Assembly (NCBI RefSeq): GCF_035987325.1
Contig: NZ_CP108488.1
Location: 868,001 to 932,000, forward strand
Length of the DNA stretch: 64,000 nt
Source of the DNA: Streptomyces sp. NBC_01244
GTDB lineage: Bacteria > Actinomycetota > Actinomycetes > Streptomycetales > Streptomycetaceae
Direction of reading: 5' to 3'
Position 1 is the stretch's first letter. Every line of letters starts with the position of its first letter. The translations under genes and the position numbers were made by a program. Below the pieces are notes generated by a model. That model saw only the letters and a program-made list of their open reading frames with translations. It made no database searches and was not told where the DNA came from. Of the stretch, positions 34,352 to 42,484 are shown piece by piece.

Positions 34352-34380
34352 CGGCCCCGCCTCGGACACCGACTGCCCCG

Positions 34381-34421
34381 GCCCGGCCGCGGACGCCTGC
34401 ACGAGCGCTCCGCGGCCGGGC
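34381..34421 (+). terminator. 13-bp perfect hairpin after the rodlin gene
   Basis: GCCCGGCCGCGGA at 34381-34393 pairs perfectly with 34409-34421. It lies 30 bp after the rodlin stop and before the convergent acetyltransferase gene, so it may serve both. Confidence 0.75.
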
Positions 34422-34486
34422 CGTCGGCCGTCCGGGCCCCGGCCGGTCCGGGCCCGGCCGTCCGGCCCTCGAGCGAAGCCCCTCGA

Positions 34487-34945
34487 TCAGCTGGCCGGAG
34501 CCATGTCGTAGGTGACCCACATCGTACGCGTGGCCACCTGGTCGTACTTGGCCCGTGCGCGGTGATTGTCGTCGGCCGTGATCCAGCGGACGACGCTCCA
34601 GCCGCGTTCGGCAGCGATCTCGCTCAGGGCCGCGAGCAGCTGATCGGCGGCGCCGGAGCCGCGGTGCACGGGGTCGACGAACAGGTCGTCCAGGTACCCG
34701 CCGGTGGTGGCCGACAGGGGACGCGCGAACGGGCGGTAGTGCGCCAGGCCGATCAGCCGGCCGTCCCCGTCCTCGGCGACGAGGGCGTTCACCTCGTGGG
34801 CAGGGTCGTTCACCCACGTCCACACGCGTGCGGCGGCCTCCTCGGTCTGCTCGACCCGGTAGAAGTCCGCGTAGCCGCGGTACAGGGCGCGCCACTGCGG
34901 GAAGTCCGCGTCGCGGACCGCGCGGACGGTGATGGTCGTCGACAT
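34487..34945 (-). CDS. GNAT family N-acetyltransferase
   Basis: A 152-residue GNAT enzyme: VRDADFPQWRALYRGYADFY, LIGLAHYRPFARPLS, then GGYLDDLFVDPVHRGSGAADQLLAAL as the acetyl-CoA-binding motif A and VVRWITADDNHRARAKYDQV at the end. The pattern resembles small-molecule or polyamine-type acetyltransferases, but the substrate is unknown. ATG 34945 gives the usual length; the longer frame to 35203 is unlikely. Confidence 0.85.
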   Translation of the reverse strand: MSTTITVRAVRDADFPQWRALYRGYADFYRVEQTEEAAARVWTWVNDPAHEVNALVAEDGDGRLIGLAHYRPFARPLSATTGGYLDDLFVDPVHRGSGAADQLLAALSEIAAERGWSVVRWITADDNHRARAKYDQVATRTMWVTYDMAPAS

Positions 34946-35205
34946 GATGCGTACTTTCGTCGTCGGGAAGGGTCCTCGACCAAGGATCATGCCGGGCCCG
35001 CCCGATCGCCGGCATCGCCCGAATGTCGAATCCCGCACTGACCCGGGGACGCCGCGTCCATTTCCAGGGCCGCCGCGCCGAGTACGGCCCGGCGGCCCGT
35101 CCGACATGCCGGACACCGCCGCGCAGGATCTGAGCTCCTCCCGGCCCCCCATGGAGCATGATCGACTTGGGTACTTATGCCCCTGTACGGAGGGATTTGC
35201 CACTC

Positions 35206-36492
35206 ATGCCACTCATGCCCCTGATCGCCTTCACCGAGATACGGCCCGCGGCGGACTGCCCCTGCCCGGGGTGCCGTTCCGAGCGCCGCTCCTCCGCCAC
35301 CCGGCACACACCGCGCAGGCACGTCCGGGCACTGGCCGTCGCCACCGTCGCCGGAGCGTGCGGCCTGGCCGTCACACCGGGGATCGCCGCAGCCGCACAG
35401 GCCGTCGAAGCGGGGCGCGCCCCCTTCCCCGACGGCACGCGGTCCACTCCGCAGGGACCGGCCGGCCCGCTCGTGCGGGGCTCTGCGAAGCGGCTGAGCA
35501 CGCCGGGGTCCACCACCACCGCCGCCGCCACGACCACCACAGCCACCCGTGCGGACATCATGCGCCGGGCACAGCAGTGGGTCGACGCGCAGGTTCCGTA
35601 CAGCATGAACGCCTACCGCAACGGCTACCGGACGGACTGCTCCGGCTTCGTGTCGATGGCCTGGGGCCTCGGTTCCAACCAGTGGACCGGCAGCCTGGAC
35701 CGGTTCGGGCAGCGCATATCCAAGTCCGAGCTGCGGCCCGGCGACATGCTGCTGTTCCACAACCCGGCGGATCCGGGCGCGGGATCCCATGTGGTGCTCT
35801 TCGGCGGCTGGACCGATGCGTCCAAGACGCGTTACACCGCCTACGAGCAGACCCGCCCGCACACCCTGAAGCGCACGAACCCGTACGCGTACTGGAACAA
35901 CTCTTCGCGTTACGTCGCCTACCGCTACACGGGCCTGCGCGAAGGCGGTGGCGAGGACTCCGGCGCGTACCCCGGGGCGCACGCCTTCGGCCCCGGGGCC
36001 GACAACGCCCACGTCACCCGGCTCGGCGAGATGCTCGTGGCGCGGGGTGGAGGCCGCTTCTACACCTCCGGCCCGGGACGCGTGTGGGGCCCCGCGGACC
36101 AAGCCGCGACCAAGGCCTTCCAGGAGGCGCAGGGGTGGCGCGGCGCCGAGGCCGACGGAATCCCGGGGCCGGCCACCTGGGCCCTGCTCACCGGCGGCAA
36201 GGGGCGGAACATCCCCTCCGCGGGCGACGGATCCGCGACCGGCTCCGCCTTCCCCGGCAGGCAGTACTTCCGCCCCGGTCAGGCCGGTGACCACGTGACC
36301 CGACTGGGCCGCCGCCTCGTGGAGCGCGGCTACGGGCGGCACTACTCGGCAGGTCCCGGACCCCGTTGGACCGAAAGCGACCGGCGCAACGTGGAAGCCT
36401 TCCAGCGGGCGCAGGGCTGGCGCGGCGCGGAAGCGGACGGCTACCCGGGCCCGGAGACCTGGCGCCGCCTCTTCGCCCCGCCCGGCCGCTGA
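35206..36492 (+). CDS. secreted NlpC/P60-like hydrolase with two peptidoglycan-binding domains
   Basis: A 428-residue secreted protein. A Cys/Arg-rich N-terminus leads into a signal sequence (ALAVATVAGACGLAV, cleaved near AAAQA). A Thr/Ala linker is followed by an NlpC/P60-like domain with Cys145 in TDCSGFVSMAWG and His195 in GSHVVLFGGW. Two peptidoglycan-binding repeats (~255-330 and ~352-428) follow, each with HVTRLG and FQ-AQGWRGAEADG-PGP-TW. It probably cleaves or binds cell-wall peptides. ATG 35206 is favoured over 35158 by the upstream ACGGAGGG. Confidence 0.85.
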   Translation: MPLMPLIAFTEIRPAADCPCPGCRSERRSSATRHTPRRHVRALAVATVAGACGLAVTPGIAAAAQAVEAGRAPFPDGTRSTPQGPAGPLVRGSAKRLSTPGSTTTAAATTTTATRADIMRRAQQWVDAQVPYSMNAYRNGYRTDCSGFVSMAWGLGSNQWTGSLDRFGQRISKSELRPGDMLLFHNPADPGAGSHVVLFGGWTDASKTRYTAYEQTRPHTLKRTNPYAYWNNSSRYVAYRYTGLREGGGEDSGAYPGAHAFGPGADNAHVTRLGEMLVARGGGRFYTSGPGRVWGPADQAATKAFQEAQGWRGAEADGIPGPATWALLTGGKGRNIPSAGDGSATGSAFPGRQYFRPGQAGDHVTRLGRRLVERGYGRHYSAGPGPRWTESDRRNVEAFQRAQGWRGAEADGYPGPETWRRLFAPPGR

Positions 36493-36557
36493 CCCCGTCC
36501 AGATCTCCCCTGCCCCCGCCCCCGCGACGTCCACGGCACGGGCGTGGCGGGGAGGCC

Positions 36558-36594
36558 GTACCGGCCGCCACCCCCGTCGGGTGTCGGCCGGTAC
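36558..36594 (+). terminator. 9-bp hairpin after the NlpC/P60-like gene
   Basis: GTACCGGCC at 36558-36566 pairs with 36586-36594. It is the only strong structure in the 330-bp gap 36493-36821, which otherwise holds no gene; the end of the gap carries the GAAGGAG ribosome site of the next gene. Confidence 0.5.
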
Positions 36595-36821
36595 GCGGGG
36601 GCCCTGGGAAACCTCGGCGATTCGGCCAAGCTCCCTTCGTGGCAGCGCCGTTGCGGGAGACGGGTCGGTGTAGTCCCCACGGTCCCCCGCGCCCGCCGTT
36701 CCGGGATTTCGTGGCCGACCGAAAAGCGTGCGTTCGAAGAGCCGGGGCCGTCGTTGACCGCACGACAGCATCCGCACGCCGATCCGGGGACACCGACGAG
36801 CGCATCCCGTGAAGGAGCTTC

Positions 36822-37400
36822 ATGACGAGTACCTCGACCGCCGCGTACTGGGATCCCCTGTGGGCCAAAGGCCGCCGGTTCCGCCGGCTCGACGAGCTGG
36901 AGACACGGCTGCTGGACGCGCACCTCGGACCCGGCCGGGGACGGCCGGCCCTCGACATCGGGTGCGGCGACGGAGCCTTGACCCGGCACCTCCACCATCA
37001 GCTGGGATACCGCGCCACCGGGATCGACTGTTCCCCCAGCGCCCTCGCACTCGCCGCCGCCCGGGACTCCGCGGACGAGCCCGGACCGCTGTGGAAGTGC
37101 GCCGACATCGGGGCCGGCGACCTGATCGCCTTGCCGGAGCCCGCGTACGCGGCCATCACCTGCCGACTGGTCTACCGGTGGCTCGACGACAAGGGGGCGT
37201 TCGTCCACCGCGTCCGTCGCCTGCTGGTACCCGGTGGGGTCTTCTGGGTGGTCGCCGAGATCGCCGGCCGCCGGAAGGAAACCGACCCGTCCCAAGGCCT
37301 CGGGATCAGCCCGGCCGAGGCCGAGATCCTCACCGCGGGCTGGTCCGTCGTCCGGACCCACGACCTCGACGTGCTCCGCTGCTACGCCCTGCGCCCCTGA
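36822..37400 (+). CDS. class I SAM-dependent methyltransferase
   Basis: A 192-residue Rossmann-fold methyltransferase with SAM motif I ALDIGCGDGALTRHL, acidic end of strand 2 in ATGIDCSPSAL, and motif III region VPGGVFWVVAE. GAAGGAG precedes ATG 36822. It is followed 29 bp later by a second, unrelated methyltransferase, and the two are probably cotranscribed. Substrate unknown; both could be tailoring enzymes for the NRPS cluster about 1.8 kb downstream, but this is unproven. Confidence 0.85.
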   Translation: MTSTSTAAYWDPLWAKGRRFRRLDELETRLLDAHLGPGRGRPALDIGCGDGALTRHLHHQLGYRATGIDCSPSALALAAARDSADEPGPLWKCADIGAGDLIALPEPAYAAITCRLVYRWLDDKGAFVHRVRRLLVPGGVFWVVAEIAGRRKETDPSQGLGISPAEAEILTAGWSVVRTHDLDVLRCYALRP

Positions 37401-37429
37401 CCCAACCCGCCCTGTTGGAGGACATGTTG

Positions 37430-38161
37430 ATGGACGTCGAGACGCGGACCGCCGAGATCTGGACCACCTACGGGGCGCACCAGCTGACCGCGTGCCCGGA
37501 CCTGCCGGAGATCGAGCGGTGGGACTGGGGCATCGCGGACACCGGGCCCGGCATCGAGAGCCTCGGTAACGTGCGGGGGCTTCGCGTCCTCGACCTCGGC
37601 AGCGGGCTGGGCCGCCACGCCGCACGCCTGGCCGGCCTGGGCGCCGAGGTCACCGCCGTCGACGCCTCCTCCACCCAGCACGAGCGCGCCGTCACCCGGT
37701 ACCCGAGCGCTCCCGGGCTCCGCTTCGTCTGCGCCGATGCCGTCTCCCACCTGCGGGACGCGGCCCCCTACGACCTGATCTACTCCGTCAACGGCCTGCC
37801 CTACCTGGACCCCAACCGGGTCCTTCCCGCGCTGGCCCACGCCATCAGGCCCGGTGGGCGCCTCCTGTTCTCCGCGTTGCACACCAACTCCGCCGGCGCC
37901 GGCCCCTCGACGGTCGTCGCCCCGCGCCCGGAGGACTTGCGACTTCCGGGCACCACCCGGACCCATCCCGTCCATATGTGGGTCCTCACCCCCCGACTGT
38001 GGGAGGAACTCCTGGTCGAGCACGGCCTCACCGTGCGGACGATCACGGCGATCGACGCCCCGCAGCCGGACAACGCCGCCTCCTACCGGCTGTACGAGGC
38101 CCTGCGTCCACCCGGGCCGCCGAGCCTTCCCCTCGACCACCCACATGCAGCGTCCGGGTGA
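37430..38161 (+). CDS. class I SAM-dependent methyltransferase
   Basis: A 243-residue methyltransferase with motif I VLDLGSGLGRHAARLA, EVTAVDASSTQHE as strand 2, YDLIYSVNGLPYLDP and RPGGRLLFSALH. ATG 37430 is preferred because GGAGG is eight bases upstream; an ATG two codons earlier is too close to that site. Similar proteins are often called type 11/25 methyltransferases; substrate unknown. Confidence 0.85.
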   Translation: MDVETRTAEIWTTYGAHQLTACPDLPEIERWDWGIADTGPGIESLGNVRGLRVLDLGSGLGRHAARLAGLGAEVTAVDASSTQHERAVTRYPSAPGLRFVCADAVSHLRDAAPYDLIYSVNGLPYLDPNRVLPALAHAIRPGGRLLFSALHTNSAGAGPSTVVAPRPEDLRLPGTTRTHPVHMWVLTPRLWEELLVEHGLTVRTITAIDAPQPDNAASYRLYEALRPPGPPSLPLDHPHAASG

Positions 38162-39227
38162 AAGGACTGCGCGGGCGTACCAGCCTGACTCTCGTCGCGC
38201 CCTTCACGCGCCGACCGTGTTCAACGCAGCGTAACCAGCAGCACACCAGCGCGGGAGCCCGCACCGCATCCCCGGAACAGGTGGAACTCCGCCATCCCGG
38301 CAGGGATTTGCAGCCACACGCCGGAGAGGGTGCGCGGCATCCGTTCGGGCATGTGATGCTCGGGCGCGCCATACTCGGCTTGCTCGACTTGCTCCACTTG
38401 CTTTTGATGGGGCGGGCCGCACATCCAGGTGACCTGCCGACTTCTATGTCGCGGCCGCATCCGACGCCCCCGTAGGCCCCCACAGGCCCCGGGGAATGAT
38501 GCAGACGGTCTGCACCGGAACGCATCCGCAGGTCCGTCCGGACCGGCATCAGCCGGACGGCCTCCACCGACCTCACCGGGACCGCCAACGAGCGGGAGGA
38601 CGGCTCATCCGGCTGCCGCCACCAACACGGCATCCGTCACACTCCGTACACCACGTCGCAGGTCTTCCGAAGGGTCACATCGGACCCTGCCCGTCCCGCC
38701 CGGAGCCTTGGAAGATCGGCTCACGCAGGACGGATACACCGGGTCGCCTCACCGGCGTCGCCCGATGCGGATGGACGTCGGCGACCGCCGTCCGACCCTT
38801 CACTTTCAGCCACTGACGATCCCTCAGGGCGCAGCGTGCCTAGGGATGTTTGGGTGGACGCCGGTACAGATCGGTGCGCGCATGGGACCGATTCCGGGCT
38901 GTGGACGGCCCTTGACGGTGAATGGGCGTTGTGCGAATCTCTCGACAGGTCTGGACCAATTGTCTTCATCGGGCGGGGGCCCGAGCCACCGAACGTGCCG
39001 GGGGATCCCGGGATGTCCGGCGGTCCTGACTGCTCACGGCCGTCGGCCGGTCCCCGGGGGAGGGCCGGACGCCACACAGTGGCCGGTACCTCAGCGAACC
39101 CGGTCTCCGCAGCCTGTCGTCGGCCTCCGAAGCCCCGACGTTGCGGTAGCCCGTACCCAATGCCGCGTCCGCACGTTCACCCGTGCTGCTCCTCCGCCCT
39201 GCTCCCACGTCCTAAGTGAGCCGCCGA
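38162..39227. other. 1-kb gene-poor region upstream of the NRPS operon
   Basis: No convincing gene was found. Several overlapping frames are open on both strands, the longest rightward one from 38836 to 39219 (127 residues), but none has a ribosome site or recognisable family, and base composition is locally lower in GC than in the neighbouring genes. The stretch contains the DasR-like palindrome at 38945-38960 and presumably the NRPS promoter. Confidence 0.6.
38945..38960. promoter_or_regulatory. DasR-type operator candidate
   Basis: ACAGGTCTGGACCAAT matches the GntR/HutC-family dre consensus ACTGGTCTAGACCAGT at 13 of 16 positions, with the GGTC-GACC core intact. It is about 270 bp upstream of the first NRPS start. 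DasR links N-acetylglucosamine status to antibiotic and siderophore genes in Streptomyces. One short site found by eye may be chance. Confidence 0.4.
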
Positions 39228-42200
39228 ATGTCCGAAGTCCTCCCCCTGCCCGACCGCACCCCGGCCTCGCCGGCCCAGCAGGGCGTCTGGCTCACCGATC
39301 GGCTGGGACTGGCCCGCGAGGCGTTCCACATGCCGGTGCGGATCTCCTTCGACCGGATCGACACGGCGGCGCTGGTCCGTGCCGTGGGCGCTGTGACCGA
39401 GCGTCATCCGGCCCTGGCCGCCCGGCTGGTCGAGCGTGACGGCCAGGTGTGGCAGGAGCCCGCGGCGCAGCGGCCCGAACTGGTGCGAATCGAAGCGCCC
39501 GAGGACGAGGCCGACCTGGAGAAGCGGCTCGAAGAGGAGGCCGCTCGTCCCTTCGCCCTGGAGACCGGCCCGCTCAGCCGCTTCACCTTGCACCAGCGCG
39601 CCGACGGCAGTGCCGAACTGCTGGTCACCGCCCACCACTCGGTCTTCGACGGCAACTCCAAGGACGCCCTGACCAGGGACCTCGCAGTCGCGTACCGCAA
39701 CGCGACGCCCCTCTCCCCGGCCCCCGCACCGGGCGCGCCGACTGCACCGGCCGCGGATCCGGGCACCGTCCAAAGGGCTGCCGAGTGGTACGGGCCGCGC
39801 TGGGCCGCCGCCACCGACCCGGTGCTGCCCGGCATCTCGCGCACCCCGACTGTCGGCGGGGCCGGTGAGACGGTCGAGTGGCGTCTCGCCGGCGCCGAGG
39901 TCGCCGAGTTGGCCGCCGCAGCCGCCCTCGGCGGCACCACGGTCTTCGAGTTCCTGCTCGCGGCCCTGCACGGGTTGCTGCGCCGGTACGGCGGCGAGGC
40001 GGTCCCGGTGTCCGTTCCGCTTTCCACCCGGACTCCCGAACTCCGTGAGGAGATCGGCCTGTTCGTCAACGAGCTGCCCGTTCACGCGCCCGAGGCCGAT
40101 GCGTCACAGTCCTTCACCGCCTTCGCCGCCGCCGTCCGGGCCGAGTTGCGGGCCGGCTATCCGTACCGCAGCGTGCCCTTCGGCGCCGCCGTCGCCGGGC
40201 TGGGCCCCCGCGTCGGCCTGACCGCGGTCTCGCTCGGTTACCGCAGGCGCGGCCCGGACCCGGATTTCGCCGGCACCGGTGCCCGGATCGCCTGGGCCGT
40301 GCACAACCGCACCGCCCGCAACACCCTCCACCTCCAGATCGTCGAGGCCCCCACGACCGGCGACGCCCTGGACGGCGTCATCGACTTCAGCCTGCAGTAC
40401 GACCCGTCCGTGCTGGCCCCGGACACCGCCCGCCGGATCGCCGGCCACTACAGCACCCTGCTCGCCGGCGCGGTCGCCGACCCCGGCGCCCGGCTGCTCG
40501 ACCTGCCGCTCCTGGGCGCCGCCGAGTTCCGCGCCGTCACCAGCACGCCGAACGCCACCGCCCGGCCCTATCCAGCCGACCGGACCGTGCTCGACCTGAT
40601 CCGCGCCCAGGCCGCCGCGACCCCCGAGGCGATCGCGGTCAGCGCTGCCGGCCGCCATGTGGGCTACCGCGAACTACTCTCCCGTACCGATGAGTTGGCC
40701 GTGGCACTGCGCGCCGGCGGCGTCAGACCCGGCGACCTGGTCGCCCTCCACCTGGACCGTACCGCCGACCTGCCCGCCGCGCTGCTCGCCGTCCTCGCCA
40801 CCGGCGCGGCGTACCTGCCACTGGACCCCGGCTATCCGGCCGAGCGCCTCGCCCTCGTCCTGCGCGACTCCGGAGCCGTTCTGGTGCTCGCCGACCGCGA
40901 GCCCTCTCCCCTGGTCGCCGCCGCCGCGCCTGCGGTCCTACGGCTGCCCACGCCGTCGGCGCAGGACCCCGCCGAGGCTGGTCCCGGGGCCGGCCCCGCG
41001 GCCGCCCCCGGTCCGGACGACGTGGCGTACGTCCTCTACACCTCCGGCTCCACGGGCCGACCCAAGGGGGTCGCGGTCGGACACCGGGCCCTGGTCAACC
41101 TGCTCACCTCCTTCGCCGACCGGCTCGGCTCGGGCCCCCGGCACGCCTGGCTCGGCTTGACCTCGCTCTCGTTCGACATCTCCGCGCTGGAGCTCTACCT
41201 GCCGCTGATCACCGGCGGCCGCCTGGTCCTCGCCCCGGACGGCCTCGCCGTCGACGGACCCGGCCTGCTCGCGCTGGTCGGCGCCGAGGGCGTCACCCAC
41301 GTACAGGCCACCCCGTCCGGATGGCGGGTGATGCTCACGGCGGGGAGCGCCGCCGACGCGCTCGGCTCCGTCACCGGCCTGGCGGGCGGCGAGGCGCTCC
41401 CGCTGCCGCTCGCCCGTGAGCTGCGGGCGCGCACCGCCCGGCTGTTCAATGTGTACGGGCCCACGGAGACCACCATCTGGTCCACCTGCTCGGAAGTCCC
41501 CTCCGCGCCCGAGCACGTCAGGATCGGCTCCCCGATCGCCAACACCCAGGTCTACATCGTCGACGAGCGGCTGAGGCCCACCCCGCTCGGCATTCCCGGA
41601 GAACTGCTGATCGGCGGGGACGGGGTCGCTCACGGCTACCTCGGCCGACCTGAACTCACCGCCGAACGCTTCGTGCAGAGCCCGTTCGGCCCGCCCGGCG
41701 CCCGGCTCTACCGCACCGGGGACCGCGCCGTCTGGACGCCCGACGGCGAACTCGATTTCCTCGGCCGGATCGACGACCAGGTCAAGATCCGCGGCCACCG
41801 GGTCGAACTCGGCGAGATCGAGTCCGCCCTGCTGGAGCACCCGGCCCTCGCCCAGGCCGCCGTGGCCGTCCGCACCGAGGAGGACGGTGAGCCGTTCCTG
41901 GCCGGCTACCTGGTCCCCGCCGCCGGCGCCCGGCCGCCCGCCCCCGCCGACCTGCGCGACCACCTGCTGCGCACGCTGCCGGCCGCGATGGTCCCGCAGC
42001 GCTGGCTCACCCTGGACCGCCTGCCGCTCACCCCGAACGGCAAGCTGGACCGGCGGGCCCTGCCGGTGCCGCCGCGCGAGACTCCGGCGCCACAGGCCGC
42101 CGACGCCGATGTCGACGCCGACGCCGATGCCAAGGCCAATGCCGATGCAGCCGACGAGACGACCGCAACGGTCCGCCGGATCTGGGCCGAGGTGCTGAAC

Positions 42201-42374
42201 CTGCCCGGCGTAGGCCCCGAGGCCGACCTGTTCGACCTCGGCGGGCACTCGCTGACGGTGATCCAGATCGCCTCGCGGATCCGTGACGCGCTCGGCGTGG
42301 AAGTGGACTTCGACGTCTTCTTCGACGTCCCGACCCCGGCCGGCATCGCCGCCGCCGTCCGCGAGCGCCGCTAG
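39228..42374 (+). CDS. nonribosomal peptide synthetase, C-A-PCP (glycine predicted)
   Basis: A 1048-residue NRPS module. The C domain (~10-440) has HHSVFDG with His136. The A domain (~455-950) has YTSGSTGRPKG near 604, YGPTET, and the A10 Lys in NGKLDRR. A low-complexity Asp/Ala linker of repeated ADAD precedes the PCP, whose phosphopantetheine Ser is in LGGHSLTV (~1007). Specificity residues read by eye as D-I-L-Q-L-G-V-I-W, very close to the published glycine code DILQLGLIW. ATG 39228 is used although no good ribosome site is seen; GTG 39216 is the alternative. It is 110 bp from the next NRPS gene. Confidence 0.93.
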   Translation: MSEVLPLPDRTPASPAQQGVWLTDRLGLAREAFHMPVRISFDRIDTAALVRAVGAVTERHPALAARLVERDGQVWQEPAAQRPELVRIEAPEDEADLEKRLEEEAARPFALETGPLSRFTLHQRADGSAELLVTAHHSVFDGNSKDALTRDLAVAYRNATPLSPAPAPGAPTAPAADPGTVQRAAEWYGPRWAAATDPVLPGISRTPTVGGAGETVEWRLAGAEVAELAAAAALGGTTVFEFLLAALHGLLRRYGGEAVPVSVPLSTRTPELREEIGLFVNELPVHAPEADASQSFTAFAAAVRAELRAGYPYRSVPFGAAVAGLGPRVGLTAVSLGYRRRGPDPDFAGTGARIAWAVHNRTARNTLHLQIVEAPTTGDALDGVIDFSLQYDPSVLAPDTARRIAGHYSTLLAGAVADPGARLLDLPLLGAAEFRAVTSTPNATARPYPADRTVLDLIRAQAAATPEAIAVSAAGRHVGYRELLSRTDELAVALRAGGVRPGDLVALHLDRTADLPAALLAVLATGAAYLPLDPGYPAERLALVLRDSGAVLVLADREPSPLVAAAAPAVLRLPTPSAQDPAEAGPGAGPAAAPGPDDVAYVLYTSGSTGRPKGVAVGHRALVNLLTSFADRLGSGPRHAWLGLTSLSFDISALELYLPLITGGRLVLAPDGLAVDGPGLLALVGAEGVTHVQATPSGWRVMLTAGSAADALGSVTGLAGGEALPLPLARELRARTARLFNVYGPTETTIWSTCSEVPSAPEHVRIGSPIANTQVYIVDERLRPTPLGIPGELLIGGDGVAHGYLGRPELTAERFVQSPFGPPGARLYRTGDRAVWTPDGELDFLGRIDDQVKIRGHRVELGEIESALLEHPALAQAAVAVRTEEDGEPFLAGYLVPAAGARPPAPADLRDHLLRTLPAAMVPQRWLTLDRLPLTPNGKLDRRALPVPPRETPAPQAADADVDADADAKANADAADETTATVRRIWAEVLNLPGVGPEADLFDLGGHSLTVIQIASRIRDALGVEVDFDVFFDVPTPAGIAAAVRERR

Positions 42375-42484
42375 GGCCTGCGCCTCCGTACGCCGGGCAC
42401 GGCACACGGCCGTGCCCGGCCCGGCCGTGCCCGCACTCTCCGATTCCCTCGCCTTCCCCCGCCGTACGCCCGAACAGGAACTCG

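Noticed and set aside
38836..39219. 127-codon rightward frame ending at the NRPS start
   Set aside because: No ribosome site, no recognisable motif and Pro/Arg/Cys-rich second half. Treated as non-coding promoter region.
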